NCBI RefSeq assembly: GCF_041060425.1
Contig: NZ_JAULBC010000002.1
Span: 310,001-374,000, forward strand
DNA from: Danxiaibacter flavus
GTDB lineage: Bacteria > Bacteroidota > Bacteroidia > Chitinophagales > Chitinophagaceae
DNA: 64,000 nucleotides
Reading direction: 5' to 3'
The notes below the pieces were generated by a model. The model made no database searches. It was not told where the DNA came from and worked only from the letters and a program-made list of their open reading frames with translations. The first letter of the stretch is position 1, and each line of letters opens with the position of its first letter. Of the stretch, positions 45,128 to 53,079 are shown in pieces. A program made the position numbers and the translations under genes.

Positions 45128-45280
45128 AATGCAAAGTCAAAAGTAAAAATTCAAAAGTAAAAACTTAAGGTCAGTCATCACTCTTATATGCAGGCACCGA
45201 AAATTTAGAAAAGATTACACGTAGTAATCACGGACCGCATCGCATCGATTTTTTGACTTTTGAATTTTGACTTTTTGCTT
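45116..45280. repeat. Word array, family H, inside an operon
   Basis: Left arm 45116-45165 (AGTCAAAAGTAAAATGCAAA and so on); right arm 45249-45277 (TTTTTTGACTTTTGAATTTT and so on). The array lies between the adaptor and pump genes of operon 1, so the mRNA would carry a long imperfect stem-loop there. The same word occurs at 40393, 42413, 60430 and 63907. Confidence 0.87.
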
Positions 45281-45312
45281 CTCTCCTCTTCCAGTAATTA
45301 ACAAACATATTT

Positions 45313-48300
45313 ATGAGTGCTATTTCACAAGTAAGCATATCCCGGCCGGTATTGGCGGGGGTAATGTCAGTCCTTTTGATTTTATTTGGCATCGTCGGCT
45401 ACACTTATTTAGGAACAAGAGAATACCCGGTAACGGACTCTCCTATTGTTACCGTAACGACAGTGTATCCTGGCGCCAGCGCAGATATCATCGCTTCCCA
45501 GGTAACCAAACCATTAGAGGAAGCTATTGCCGAAGCAAACGGCATACGCGCACTGAGTTCAGTGTCGCGCGAACAGGTGAGTATTATCACTGTTGAGTTT
45601 AATCTGAATGCAGATCTTGAAGCTGCAGCCAACGATGTGAGAGATAAAGTTTCCAAATCGCGGCAACAGCTTCCTTCGGATATTGAACCAACTATTGTTG
45701 AAAAAGCCGGCCCCGCTGATTTCCTCGTTTTTCTTACGGTACAAAGTGATACCAAGAGCCTGGAAGACATCACAGACTTCGTAAACATCAACATAAAAGA
45801 AAGACTGCAATCTATACCGGGCGTGCGTTTGGTAGATTCATATGCCGGTCGCAAGCGGGCTATGCGTTTGAGAATGGACCCGGTTAAACTTGCAGCTTAT
45901 AATCTTACGCCGACAGACATACAGAACGCATTGCAGCGCGAAAACGTAGACCTTCCCAGCGGGCGCATTGAGGGGGAGAGTACAGAAGTCACTTTAAGAA
46001 CACAGGGAAGGTTGGTAACGGAAGATGACTTCAACAACATGATCGTTAGCGAAAAAGACGGTGCCATTGTACGTTTTAAAGATGTAGGCACGGCTATCAT
46101 GTCTTCACAAAATGAACGCACCGCGATGATCGTTGCTGAAGGCCAGACAGCCCGCTACGGCGTGGGAACAGGCGTGCAACCGCAACGTGGTGCCAACTCG
46201 CTCGCTATTGTTGACGAGTTTAAAAAACGCTTTGCAGATATTGTAAAAACTGCACCAAAGGATTACATTATTTCACTCGGTAAAGATTTCACCGTACCTG
46301 TACGAAATTCTTTATCAGAAGTAGAAGAAACACTGTTACTAGCTTTTGGCCTGGTTGCGTTGATCATCTTTATATTCCTCCGCGACTGGCGAAGCACGAT
46401 CATTCCGCTGGTGGCCATCCCGGTATCCATCATCTCGGCCTTCTTCATTATGTATATCTGTAACTTTTCCATCAACGTACTAACGTTACTCGGGTTAGTG
46501 CTGGCAATCGGCTTGGTGGTGGATGACGCCATTGTGGTGCTGGAAAATATCTATGCAAAAGTGGAACAGGGCATGACACCTTTGCAGGCCGCTCGAAAGG
46601 GTTCAAATGAAATATACTTTGCAGTTATCTCAACCACGGTTACACTGGCCGCTGTATTTCTACCCATTCTATTCCTGGGAGGGATTACAGGACGATTGTT
46701 CAAGGAGTTTGCAATTGTTGTATCAGGCTCTGTGCTTATCTCCGCATTCGTGGCTTTAACGCTCTCCCCCATGATGAGCGCCTATCTTTTAAAAGCCGGC
46801 GCATCACACGGATGGTTGTATAAAAAGACAGAACCATTTTTTGTGAAACTGAATAATGGTTATGCAAAATCATTGCGTTTCTTCTTCAAAGCAAGATGGG
46901 CCGCGTTTATCATTTTGATATTGTCTTTTGGCATTGCTTATCTGCTTGCTCCAAAACTTCCTTCAGAGCTGGCGCCGCTTGAGGACAGATCGATGGTTGG
47001 TCTCGCAGTGATAGCGCCTGAAGGCACTTCTTATGAAAGCATGGAAGCGACGATGAAAGAGATCAGTAACTATGTTGCAGACTCAATACCGGATCTAAAC
47101 GAAAACCGTACGTATGCAGCCGTTGCTGCTTCTTCCGGAACATTGGTTCAACCTGTTAACGGTGGCTTTCAGTGGATTTTTCTGAAAGATCCAAAAGAAA
47201 GAAAAAGCGGCATGACTCAGGCGCAGGTCTTTCAAAAACTGGTACAGGCATCGCAACGGTTCAGGAATGTGATGTGTATACCGATTCAAATTCCAACCAT
47301 CGGCGGATTCTCCAGCTCGCAACCATTACAGTATGTTGTACAAGCTCCAGATCTGAAAAGCCTGGTTGACATTATGCCCAAATTAATGGGCGAAGTTTAC
47401 CAGAGTAAAAAGCTCAGCTTCCAGGATCCTGACTTTAAAATCAACCGACCGGAAATAGGCATCAATATTGATCGTCAGCGCGCAGCACAATTAGGAATTT
47501 CAACACAGGAAATTGGCCGCACATTACAGCTTGCATTAAGTGGACGCCGTTATGGTTATTTTATTTATAACGACAGGCAGTATGAAGTGATCGGTCAGTT
47601 GGAAAGAAAAGAGCGTTCAGCTCCTGCTGATCTTAGCTCTCTGTTTCTTAAATCAGGAAGCGGCGAGATGGTTTCTTTGGACAACCTGGTAAGCAGAAAA
47701 GAAAGTGTGAGTCCCCCTGCTATTTATCGTTACAATCAATCATACAGTGCAACCATCTCAGCCACTCCAGCTGCAGGCGTGAGTCTCGGTGAAGCAATCA
47801 AAGAAATGAACGGCATCGCAGGTAAAGTGTTGCCAAAGAGTTTCAGAACTGATCTTGCCGGTCAGAGCCGTGACTTTTCCGAAAGCAGTTCCAGCCTTGT
47901 GTTTGCATTCATTTTTGCCATCATCCTGATTTACCTGGTTTTAGCGGCTCAGTTTGAAAGTCTTATAGATCCGTTCATCATTCTGTTGACTGTACCAATG
48001 GCTATCACCGGAGCGTTACTGAGCCTATGGGTTACAAATCAATCGATCAATATTTTCAGTGAGATAGGCATGATCATGCTGATCGGTTTGATTACGAAGA
48101 ATGGGATCCTTATTGTGGAGTTCGCCAACCAACGTAAAGAAGAAGGTATGAGTGTTAAAGACGCTGTATTGGCTGCTGCAATATCAAGGTTCAGGCCGAT
48201 CCTGATGACTACACTTGCAATGATCTTCGGTACACTTCCTATCGCACTTTCATTAGGAACTTCTTCAGGCAGCAGAACATCATTGGGAATTGTGGTTGTA

Positions 48301-48450
48301 GGTGGGCTGTTGTTTGCGGGTATCTTAACACTATACGTAATTCCGGCAGTATATGCCTATTTCTCACGTCCTCATAAAAAGAAAGCGATTGAGGAACCTG
48401 CTGTCACTTTTACAACTGAAGCAGAACATGCACCCCTTATTCATTCATAA
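45313..48450 (+). CDS. RND efflux permease (HAE-1 type), pump 1
   Basis: A 1045-residue inner-membrane proton-driven drug exporter, AcrB/MexF-like. It shows the N-terminal 'SISRPVLAGVMSVLLILFG', the TM4 proton-relay pair in 'GLVVDDAIVVLENIY', and the TM10 lysine in 'GLITKNGILIVEFANQ'. Two large periplasmic loops follow TM1 and TM7. All catalytic charges are in place, so it should be functional. It lies between adaptor and TolC genes; a 185-bp gap with an inverted array separates it from the adaptor gene. Confidence 0.96.
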   Translation: MSAISQVSISRPVLAGVMSVLLILFGIVGYTYLGTREYPVTDSPIVTVTTVYPGASADIIASQVTKPLEEAIAEANGIRALSSVSREQVSIITVEFNLNADLEAAANDVRDKVSKSRQQLPSDIEPTIVEKAGPADFLVFLTVQSDTKSLEDITDFVNINIKERLQSIPGVRLVDSYAGRKRAMRLRMDPVKLAAYNLTPTDIQNALQRENVDLPSGRIEGESTEVTLRTQGRLVTEDDFNNMIVSEKDGAIVRFKDVGTAIMSSQNERTAMIVAEGQTARYGVGTGVQPQRGANSLAIVDEFKKRFADIVKTAPKDYIISLGKDFTVPVRNSLSEVEETLLLAFGLVALIIFIFLRDWRSTIIPLVAIPVSIISAFFIMYICNFSINVLTLLGLVLAIGLVVDDAIVVLENIYAKVEQGMTPLQAARKGSNEIYFAVISTTVTLAAVFLPILFLGGITGRLFKEFAIVVSGSVLISAFVALTLSPMMSAYLLKAGASHGWLYKKTEPFFVKLNNGYAKSLRFFFKARWAAFIILILSFGIAYLLAPKLPSELAPLEDRSMVGLAVIAPEGTSYESMEATMKEISNYVADSIPDLNENRTYAAVAASSGTLVQPVNGGFQWIFLKDPKERKSGMTQAQVFQKLVQASQRFRNVMCIPIQIPTIGGFSSSQPLQYVVQAPDLKSLVDIMPKLMGEVYQSKKLSFQDPDFKINRPEIGINIDRQRAAQLGISTQEIGRTLQLALSGRRYGYFIYNDRQYEVIGQLERKERSAPADLSSLFLKSGSGEMVSLDNLVSRKESVSPPAIYRYNQSYSATISATPAAGVSLGEAIKEMNGIAGKVLPKSFRTDLAGQSRDFSESSSSLVFAFIFAIILIYLVLAAQFESLIDPFIILLTVPMAITGALLSLWVTNQSINIFSEIGMIMLIGLITKNGILIVEFANQRKEEGMSVKDAVLAAAISRFRPILMTTLAMIFGTLPIALSLGTSSGSRTSLGIVVVGGLLFAGILTLYVIPAVYAYFSRPHKKKAIEEPAVTFTTEAEHAPLIHS

Positions 48451-48462
48451 AAAGATATTATC

Positions 48463-49824
48463 ATGACTCAGTACAGCCATAAATATTTTATCTATACGCT
48501 CATCGGCTTTGTGTTGCTGTGCCTTGTTTCGTACCTGGCGCAGGCGCAGGAGCCAGCATCAGTCATGCGATTAAAGCTGCAGGACGCTGTCGCATTGGCA
48601 ATCCGCAATAATCGCGACGTTAAAGTGTCCGCACTTTCTATTGAAAGATCGCAGCAGCAAACGCGTATCGCACGCAGCCTTTATTTGCCAACCATTAGCG
48701 CGAATGCACAAGTGGCGCATTATTTTTCACAACCCGTATTTTTCGGATTTGGACAGGAAGAATCTGATGGCAAAATTCCATATGGAAGATTTGGAGGCAA
48801 CGATCAGGCATTTGCTGCTCTGAACGTTATTCAGCCTTTGTACGCGCCAACTGCGAGGGCTGAAAATGTTCGATCTAAATTATTGGAACAGGAAAGCAAA
48901 CTGGCGCTGAGCAACAAAGAAACTGAGATAGCAGCATATGTAAAACTGCTCTATCTGCAAATACTCGTGTTGAACGAACGCATTCACCTGCAAAAAGAAA
49001 GTCTTGGGCGAAATATGAAAGCTCTGCAGGATGCCAAATCCTTACTTGCACAGGGACGTGCATTAAGGGTAGATACGTTAAGAGCATATACCTCGGTGAA
49101 AAATCTTGAACCAGAATTATTGCAGCTTTCCAATGCCATAGCTGTGAACAAACTTCAGCTTCGCACACAGATAGGAATAGATTCACTGGAAGATTTTGTA
49201 CTGACAGATTCGTTGATCCTACCGGATGCAGATCAAAGCATTCCTTCAGAGGAAGAAGTATTTAATGAAGCCAAAAGCAAAAGAGGCGATATACAGGCGA
49301 TTGCTTTGCAACCAGGCATAAAAGAACAGGAAATAACACTGGCAAAGGCGGGAAAAAGGCCGGCTGTTTCACTTGCAGGCCAATACATGATACAAACACA
49401 GGCATCGCAAATGAATTACTTTAACGCTTACTATCCTTCAACAACATTTATAGGTGCGCAGGTAAATGTTCCGATTTTCAGTGGAAATAGTAATAATGCC
49501 AGAATTCAGCAGGCTTCCATAGCACAAAAGCAGGCGGTTATACAAACAGAAAATGCATACCTACAATTGCGTACCGAGGTAAAACAGGTGGTATCGGGCT
49601 TAAATGAAACCATCGCACGATTACAAACGCGGACAACAGTGAAAGAAACCGCTCAGATGAGCTATGATATTACCCAGTACCGCTATGCAAAAGGTGTGGC
49701 ATCCCGCCTTGAACTAACGGACGCCGAATTGGCGCTAACCACGGCACAATCAAACTACCTGGAAGCAGTGTATGACTATTTATCCGCAAGAATATCGCTG
49801 GCCAGAACAACTGGAAGACAGTGA
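48463..49824 (+). CDS. TolC-family outer-membrane channel, pump 1
   Basis: A 453-residue outer-membrane efflux protein with a signal peptide ending near 'YLAQAQE'. The two OEP repeats are 'LQDAVALAIRNNRDVKVSALSIERS' and 'EVFNEAKSKRGDIQAIALQ', with long coiled alpha-helices between and after them. It provides the exit duct for pump 1, 12 bp after the permease gene. A terminator follows at 49974. Confidence 0.95.
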   Translation: MTQYSHKYFIYTLIGFVLLCLVSYLAQAQEPASVMRLKLQDAVALAIRNNRDVKVSALSIERSQQQTRIARSLYLPTISANAQVAHYFSQPVFFGFGQEESDGKIPYGRFGGNDQAFAALNVIQPLYAPTARAENVRSKLLEQESKLALSNKETEIAAYVKLLYLQILVLNERIHLQKESLGRNMKALQDAKSLLAQGRALRVDTLRAYTSVKNLEPELLQLSNAIAVNKLQLRTQIGIDSLEDFVLTDSLILPDADQSIPSEEEVFNEAKSKRGDIQAIALQPGIKEQEITLAKAGKRPAVSLAGQYMIQTQASQMNYFNAYYPSTTFIGAQVNVPIFSGNSNNARIQQASIAQKQAVIQTENAYLQLRTEVKQVVSGLNETIARLQTRTTVKETAQMSYDITQYRYAKGVASRLELTDAELALTTAQSNYLEAVYDYLSARISLARTTGRQ

Positions 49825-49825
49825 G

Positions 49826-49872
49826 AAGTAAATGTACGATGTACGATGTGGGATGTACTATGTACGATGTGG
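49826..49872. repeat. Word array arm, family B, after RND operon 1
   Basis: AAATGTACGATGTACGATGT variants begin just after the TolC stop. A right arm of family C words (TACCTAATACCTGACATAAC) lies at about 50110-50130, 18 bp or so before the next signal-peptide gene. Confidence 0.7.
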
Positions 49873-49973
49873 TTAATCCTGATTAATGTGCAGGTACCTT
49901 AACATCGCAGAGAACGGCATTATAAAAATAGCTAATACAGATGGCGTTTGGTTTATGTTTCCTTGACGACAAG

Positions 49974-49998
49974 GCCCGGTTAATAGCCGGGCTTTTTT
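49974..49998 (+). terminator. Intrinsic terminator of RND operon 1
   Basis: GCCCGG (49974-49979) and CCGGGC (49987-49992) form a stem with a 7-base loop, followed by six T. It is 150 bp after the TolC stop. Confidence 0.85.
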
Positions 49999-50155
49999 GA
50001 TATGAGCCGGGTGATGGGAGCATTTGCCGTTGCGGCACCGCTACGCTGCGTTCTCTGCGAGAAACCAGTGCGCCTTTCCTAACCCACAGCAACCATTCAT
50101 GTATTTTGCATTACCTAATACCTGACATAACACTATATTGCTGAAAAAATTGAAA

Positions 50156-50536
50156 ATGAAAAAGTTATTCATGTCACTGATGCTTGGGCTGGCGACTGCT
50201 TTTTTACTATCCTCCTGCCGCCATTCTAATCATAATATCAAAATATCAGTAAAAAATAATGAAGATCTGTACCAATTCTCAGCGTCTTATAACGATAAAA
50301 AAACAGGCAAAATAGAAAACCTGATCAATGAGAAAATTGCTCCGACAAGGCTGGAGTGGTCAGGAGATGACGATATTGATGTGACGACCGTTCTTGAAGA
50401 CAAAACAAAATTTCACCTTGAGTCTTCGCCAGGCGAACTCAGGATCAGGCTTGACAAAACAGAAAACAGCCGCGACTCTTATCTTAAGATAAAAGAGATG
50501 TGCGAGGAAATAAAAGACATTATTGCAACCAACTAA
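50156..50536 (+). CDS. Hypothetical small lipoprotein
   Basis: A 126-residue protein with a lipobox 'FLLSSC' (Cys21) after a short signal peptide. The mature part is charged, with strand-rich segments ('NIKISVKNNEDLYQFSASYNDKKTGKIENLI') and a helical end. No family is recognised. An upstream TTG in frame (50138) adds six residues and is less likely. Confidence 0.7.
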   Translation: MKKLFMSLMLGLATAFLLSSCRHSNHNIKISVKNNEDLYQFSASYNDKKTGKIENLINEKIAPTRLEWSGDDDIDVTTVLEDKTKFHLESSPGELRIRLDKTENSRDSYLKIKEMCEEIKDIIATN

Positions 50537-50571
50537 TTGGATGTAACATATCATTAATACTAACTTCACTT

Positions 50572-50758
50572 ATGAAGCTACAGGTTACATAAAGCCGTCA
50601 CCGTTAGCATCCTTAGCCTTATGGCAATAAGTGCCTCTTATTTCTGCAGCCATGCTGCAACACAACAAAATATAGCAAGAAACGATTTGACCAGCGTAGG
50701 TAAAATGCTTATGAAAATATGCATGATAATATACCGGCCTTACAGATATTCTAACTGA
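50572..50758 (+). pseudogene. Possible broken small exported-protein gene
   Basis: An ATG at 50572 reads MKLQVT then stops. Removing one base near 50585 would continue as 'HKAVTVSILSLMAISASYFCSHA', a plausible signal peptide, to a stop at 50756-50758 (about 60 residues in all). As it stands only a 45-residue frame from the ATG at 50621 is intact. It could be a frameshifted gene, a sequencing error, or chance. Confidence 0.28.
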
Positions 50759-50766
50759 ATACCTGT

Positions 50767-50997
50767 TTACTTAGCGGAAGGAAGGAATGCGCCGTGCGGC
50801 CCTGCGAAATAGTTGATTGGTGAACGTTGTCCACGTTTGTTATTATACTTGTAATCAACAAGTAAAGAACTGTCTTTTTCGTCGATATTGAACCATGATC
50901 TGTGCAGGTTCTCTGCTTCGGTGTTTTTGTCTGAGCTGTTACTGAAACGTAAAATGGCCGAGACAATACTACTTCGTTTTAAAATTGATGCTTTCAT
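50767..50997 (-). CDS. Hypothetical 76-residue protein
   Basis: A basic 76-residue soluble protein (starts MKASILKRSSIVSAILRFSN) with no known family. A small hairpin (ATCTTTC with GAAAGAT, about 51024-51044) and then a strong terminator lie upstream in the same direction, so it may be expressed by read-through of the LacI-operator promoter or from its own promoter. Confidence 0.45.
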   Translation of the reverse strand: MKASILKRSSIVSAILRFSNSSDKNTEAENLHRSWFNIDEKDSSLLVDYKYNNKRGQRSPINYFAGPHGAFLPSAK

Positions 50998-51076
50998 ATT
51001 TTTTTGTTTTGATGAACACTATCTTTCTACATAAGAAAGATTTGTTTTAACTGAGACCAGATCTGTAACGACCTAT

Positions 51077-51170
51077 AAAAAAAATTGCCTGCTAGTACTA
51101 GCAGGCAATCATTATAGTGTTCTTACTTTCGATTTACGGTTAGGTTCCTCTCGATTCTTTGTCTCAATTA
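51077..51170 (-). ncRNA. Predicted ~90-nt RNA or attenuated leader ending in a perfect terminator
   Basis: Read on the minus strand, a -7 box (51176-51183) would start a transcript near 51170. It ends at a 26-bp perfect palindrome (51084-51109, core GCCTGCTAGTACTAGCAGGC) followed by eight T on that strand. No reading frame longer than a few codons is inside. It is either a free small RNA or the leader of the 76-residue reading frame. The LacI-type palindrome directly upstream suggests regulation by a sugar. Confidence 0.5.
51084..51109 (-). terminator. Perfect palindromic terminator
   Basis: Thirteen-base arms with no unpaired bases in the DNA; in RNA about 11 pairs close a 4-base loop. The T-run (51077-51084) is on the left, so it terminates leftward transcription. 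Confidence 0.8.
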
Positions 51171-51175
51171 CAATG

Positions 51176-51183
51176 CAAACATA
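51176..51183 (-). promoter_or_regulatory. Putative -7 box, leftward
   Basis: CAAACATA on the plus strand reads TATGTTTG on the minus strand, fitting TAnnTTTG. The -33 region overlaps the LacI-type operator. Confidence 0.5.
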
Positions 51184-51193
51184 CGAAAAAATC

Positions 51194-51211
51194 TGGTTAA
51201 TCGATTAACCA
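51194..51211. promoter_or_regulatory. LacI/GalR-type operator
   Basis: TGGTTAATCGATTAACCA is a perfect 18-bp palindrome with central CG, the usual form of LacI-family operators. It lies 10 bp upstream of a leftward -7 box. The only LacI-family gene in the window is at 58569. Confidence 0.75.
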
Positions 51212-51270
51212 ATGTTTCATGTTGCGGTTATCATTTCGTTAAAACCACTATGACTTAATTAGTTAGTGCA

Positions 51271-51456
51271 TTATTCTTTGCTCAAAAAGAATGCGGGAAA
51301 CACACCACGACCGCTATAACAAACGTATGTAAGCACTGTTATAATATCGAAAAAATCAAGATACAGAGAATACCCATTTAAACATTCATCCTCAATATTG
51401 AGAGAGATCTTCAAACATTCAATAGCAGACTGGGATATGACAATGTCTTTTTTCAT
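51271..51456 (-). CDS. Doubtful 61-residue reading frame
   Basis: A frame of 61 residues (starts MKKDIVISQSAIECLKISLN) with no recognised similarity. Its start lies next to the MITE-like element at 51461. It may be chance. Confidence 0.2.
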   Translation of the reverse strand: MKKDIVISQSAIECLKISLNIEDECLNGYSLYLDFFDIITVLTYVCYSGRGVFPAFFLSKE

Positions 51457-51460
51457 TGCC

Positions 51461-51702
51461 GTCCCGCTTTAGCGTAATGTCATTTAGTTAAGAAAGCGTT
51501 GGAGGTTTTGCTCCCTAGGAGCATCCTGTTTTGAAGAATAAAACAGATCGCCCAAGCTCCGGTAGAAGCTACCGGTCAACCGCCACATTAGACTCCGCTG
51601 GAGTCTAATGACATTTTAAAATCCTGATTTTCTACAAACAGGGAACTCTGCTGGACCTTTAAAGGTTTTTAACTAAATGACATTGCGCTTTACTGAACGG
51701 GA
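51461..51702. mobile_element. MITE-like element with inverted ends and three inner hairpins
   Basis: About 242 bp with no gene. Ends: GCGTAATGTCATTTAGTTAA (51472-51491) and its complement with one mismatch (51669-51688), flanked outward by GTCCCG (51461) and CGGG (51699). Inside are three perfect hairpins: TGCTCC/GGAGCA (51509-51523), CCGGTAG/CTACCGG (51559-51575) and CATTAGACTCC/GGAGTCTAATG (51586-51610). ACCTTTAAAGGT lies near the right end. The architecture is that of a non-autonomous transposable or REP-like element. Confidence 0.65.
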
Positions 51703-51719
51703 AATGCAAAATCATTGTT

Positions 51720-51802
51720 CATGGCTTCAGCCTCAAATTATAATTTTTGAGGCTAAAGCCATGCTTTAAGATTAATCAGCATCCGCCGGTTAAAACCGAC
51801 GG
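51720..51802. repeat. Pair of REP-like hairpins
   Basis: An 18-bp stem with one mismatch (51720-51737 with 51746-51763, core GGCTTCAGCC/GGCTAAAGCC) is followed by CCGCCGGTT/AACCGACGG (51783-51802). It adjoins the MITE-like element. From 51803 to 51961 I see nothing more. Confidence 0.65.
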
Positions 51803-51961
51803 TAATGAATCAAATCACCTGACTTATCACTAAAATAAATCCGCGCATTTTACTTTGATTGCATTTGGCAGATTAACTGTAAGTGCAACAGCTCAATATT
51901 TATGTAACCCACAAATACAATCAGCATTTATATTAGAAAAGTGACATTGATACTGTAATCA

Positions 51962-53059
51962 TTACTGCGTTCTTATGGATGCACCATCTCTTATTTCTTC
52001 AGATGCGTTCTTTACCAACACGGTTTGTTGCTGAATATTTCCGAATACTTCTGTTAACGAATCTGTCTGCATTCCCCTGTTTACAGGTATCCATTTAGCT
52101 TTGCCATTTTCATCAGCAATCACGAATACTTTTTGTGTACTGCTTACCACAGCCGACGTTGGCACAAACAGACTTTTTTCATTACGCACAACAGGAAGCA
52201 TTACCTGCGCATACATTCCCGGCAAAAGTACTTCGTTTGAATTGGGCACATCAAATTCAGTTACCAGTGAGCGTGTCTGTTGTTCCAATGCAAAAGAGTT
52301 GCGTGATAACTTCGCTTTAAAAATTCTTCCCGGCAGCGATGACACTGTGAAATTTGTTTCTGCATTCTTCGCAAGACTCTTTGCATATACTTCAGGAATA
52401 TTTACTGTAAGACGAAGTACATCTTCCTGCTGCAAAACCAACATTGCATTCTTACCAGATGTTTCATCCGGGCCAACAAGATCACCGACCGAAATATTTC
52501 TTTGTGATATAATTCCACTGAACGGTGCCTTAACGGTAAGATAGCTATTTAGTTGTTCTTTAGCTTTTACTATAGCTTCTGCACTTTGAACAGCGGCTTT
52601 ATCAGCATCTAATTTTGCAGCACTTGTTTCAAGATCAACTGTTGCCACGGCTCCTTTTGTTTTGGCAGCAAGCAACAATCTTTTATTGGTCGCATCATCG
52701 GCAGCCTGCCTTGCTTTAAAATCAGCCACATTGGCAATGGCCTGCTGTAACTCAGCTTCCAGCTCAGGTGCTTCAATCACTATAAGCGTTTGACCGGCCT
52801 GTACATGACTGCCTCTGTCCACAAATAATTTCTTTACAAAACCTTTTACCTTAGGATATAGCTGCGTGATGTAATAAGGTTTTAACTCACCGGGTAAGCC
52901 TACATCCTGCGACGCATCCATTAATGTGGGATGACACACTTCCATTGCCGTTTCTTTTACAGGAGCTTCGCTGCTTGCTTTTTTGGCTTCCCCTGAAGAA
53001 CAGCCCTGCGCAAACCATAACGCGGCAGGTAGAATGATTATAATAAAATATCGTTTCAT
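51962..53059 (-). CDS. RND efflux periplasmic adaptor, pump 2
   Basis: A 365-residue lipoprotein (lipobox 'FAQGC', Cys20). Barrel-sandwich motifs are 'LYPKVKGFVKKLFVDRGSHVQAGQTLIVIEAPE' and 'YLTVKAPFSGIISQRNISVGDLVG'; the hairpin between them is long and Ala/Lys-rich, the barrel 'LRLTVNIPEVYAKSL' follows. It is the last gene of a TolC-pump-adaptor operon, 20 bp after the permease gene. Confidence 0.95.
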   Translation of the reverse strand: MKRYFIIIILPAALWFAQGCSSGEAKKASSEAPVKETAMEVCHPTLMDASQDVGLPGELKPYYITQLYPKVKGFVKKLFVDRGSHVQAGQTLIVIEAPELEAELQQAIANVADFKARQAADDATNKRLLLAAKTKGAVATVDLETSAAKLDADKAAVQSAEAIVKAKEQLNSYLTVKAPFSGIISQRNISVGDLVGPDETSGKNAMLVLQQEDVLRLTVNIPEVYAKSLAKNAETNFTVSSLPGRIFKAKLSRNSFALEQQTRSLVTEFDVPNSNEVLLPGMYAQVMLPVVRNEKSLFVPTSAVVSSTQKVFVIADENGKAKWIPVNRGMQTDSLTEVFGNIQQQTVLVKNASEEIRDGASIRTQ

Positions 53060-53079
53060 AGATAGCGTATTTATATTTA

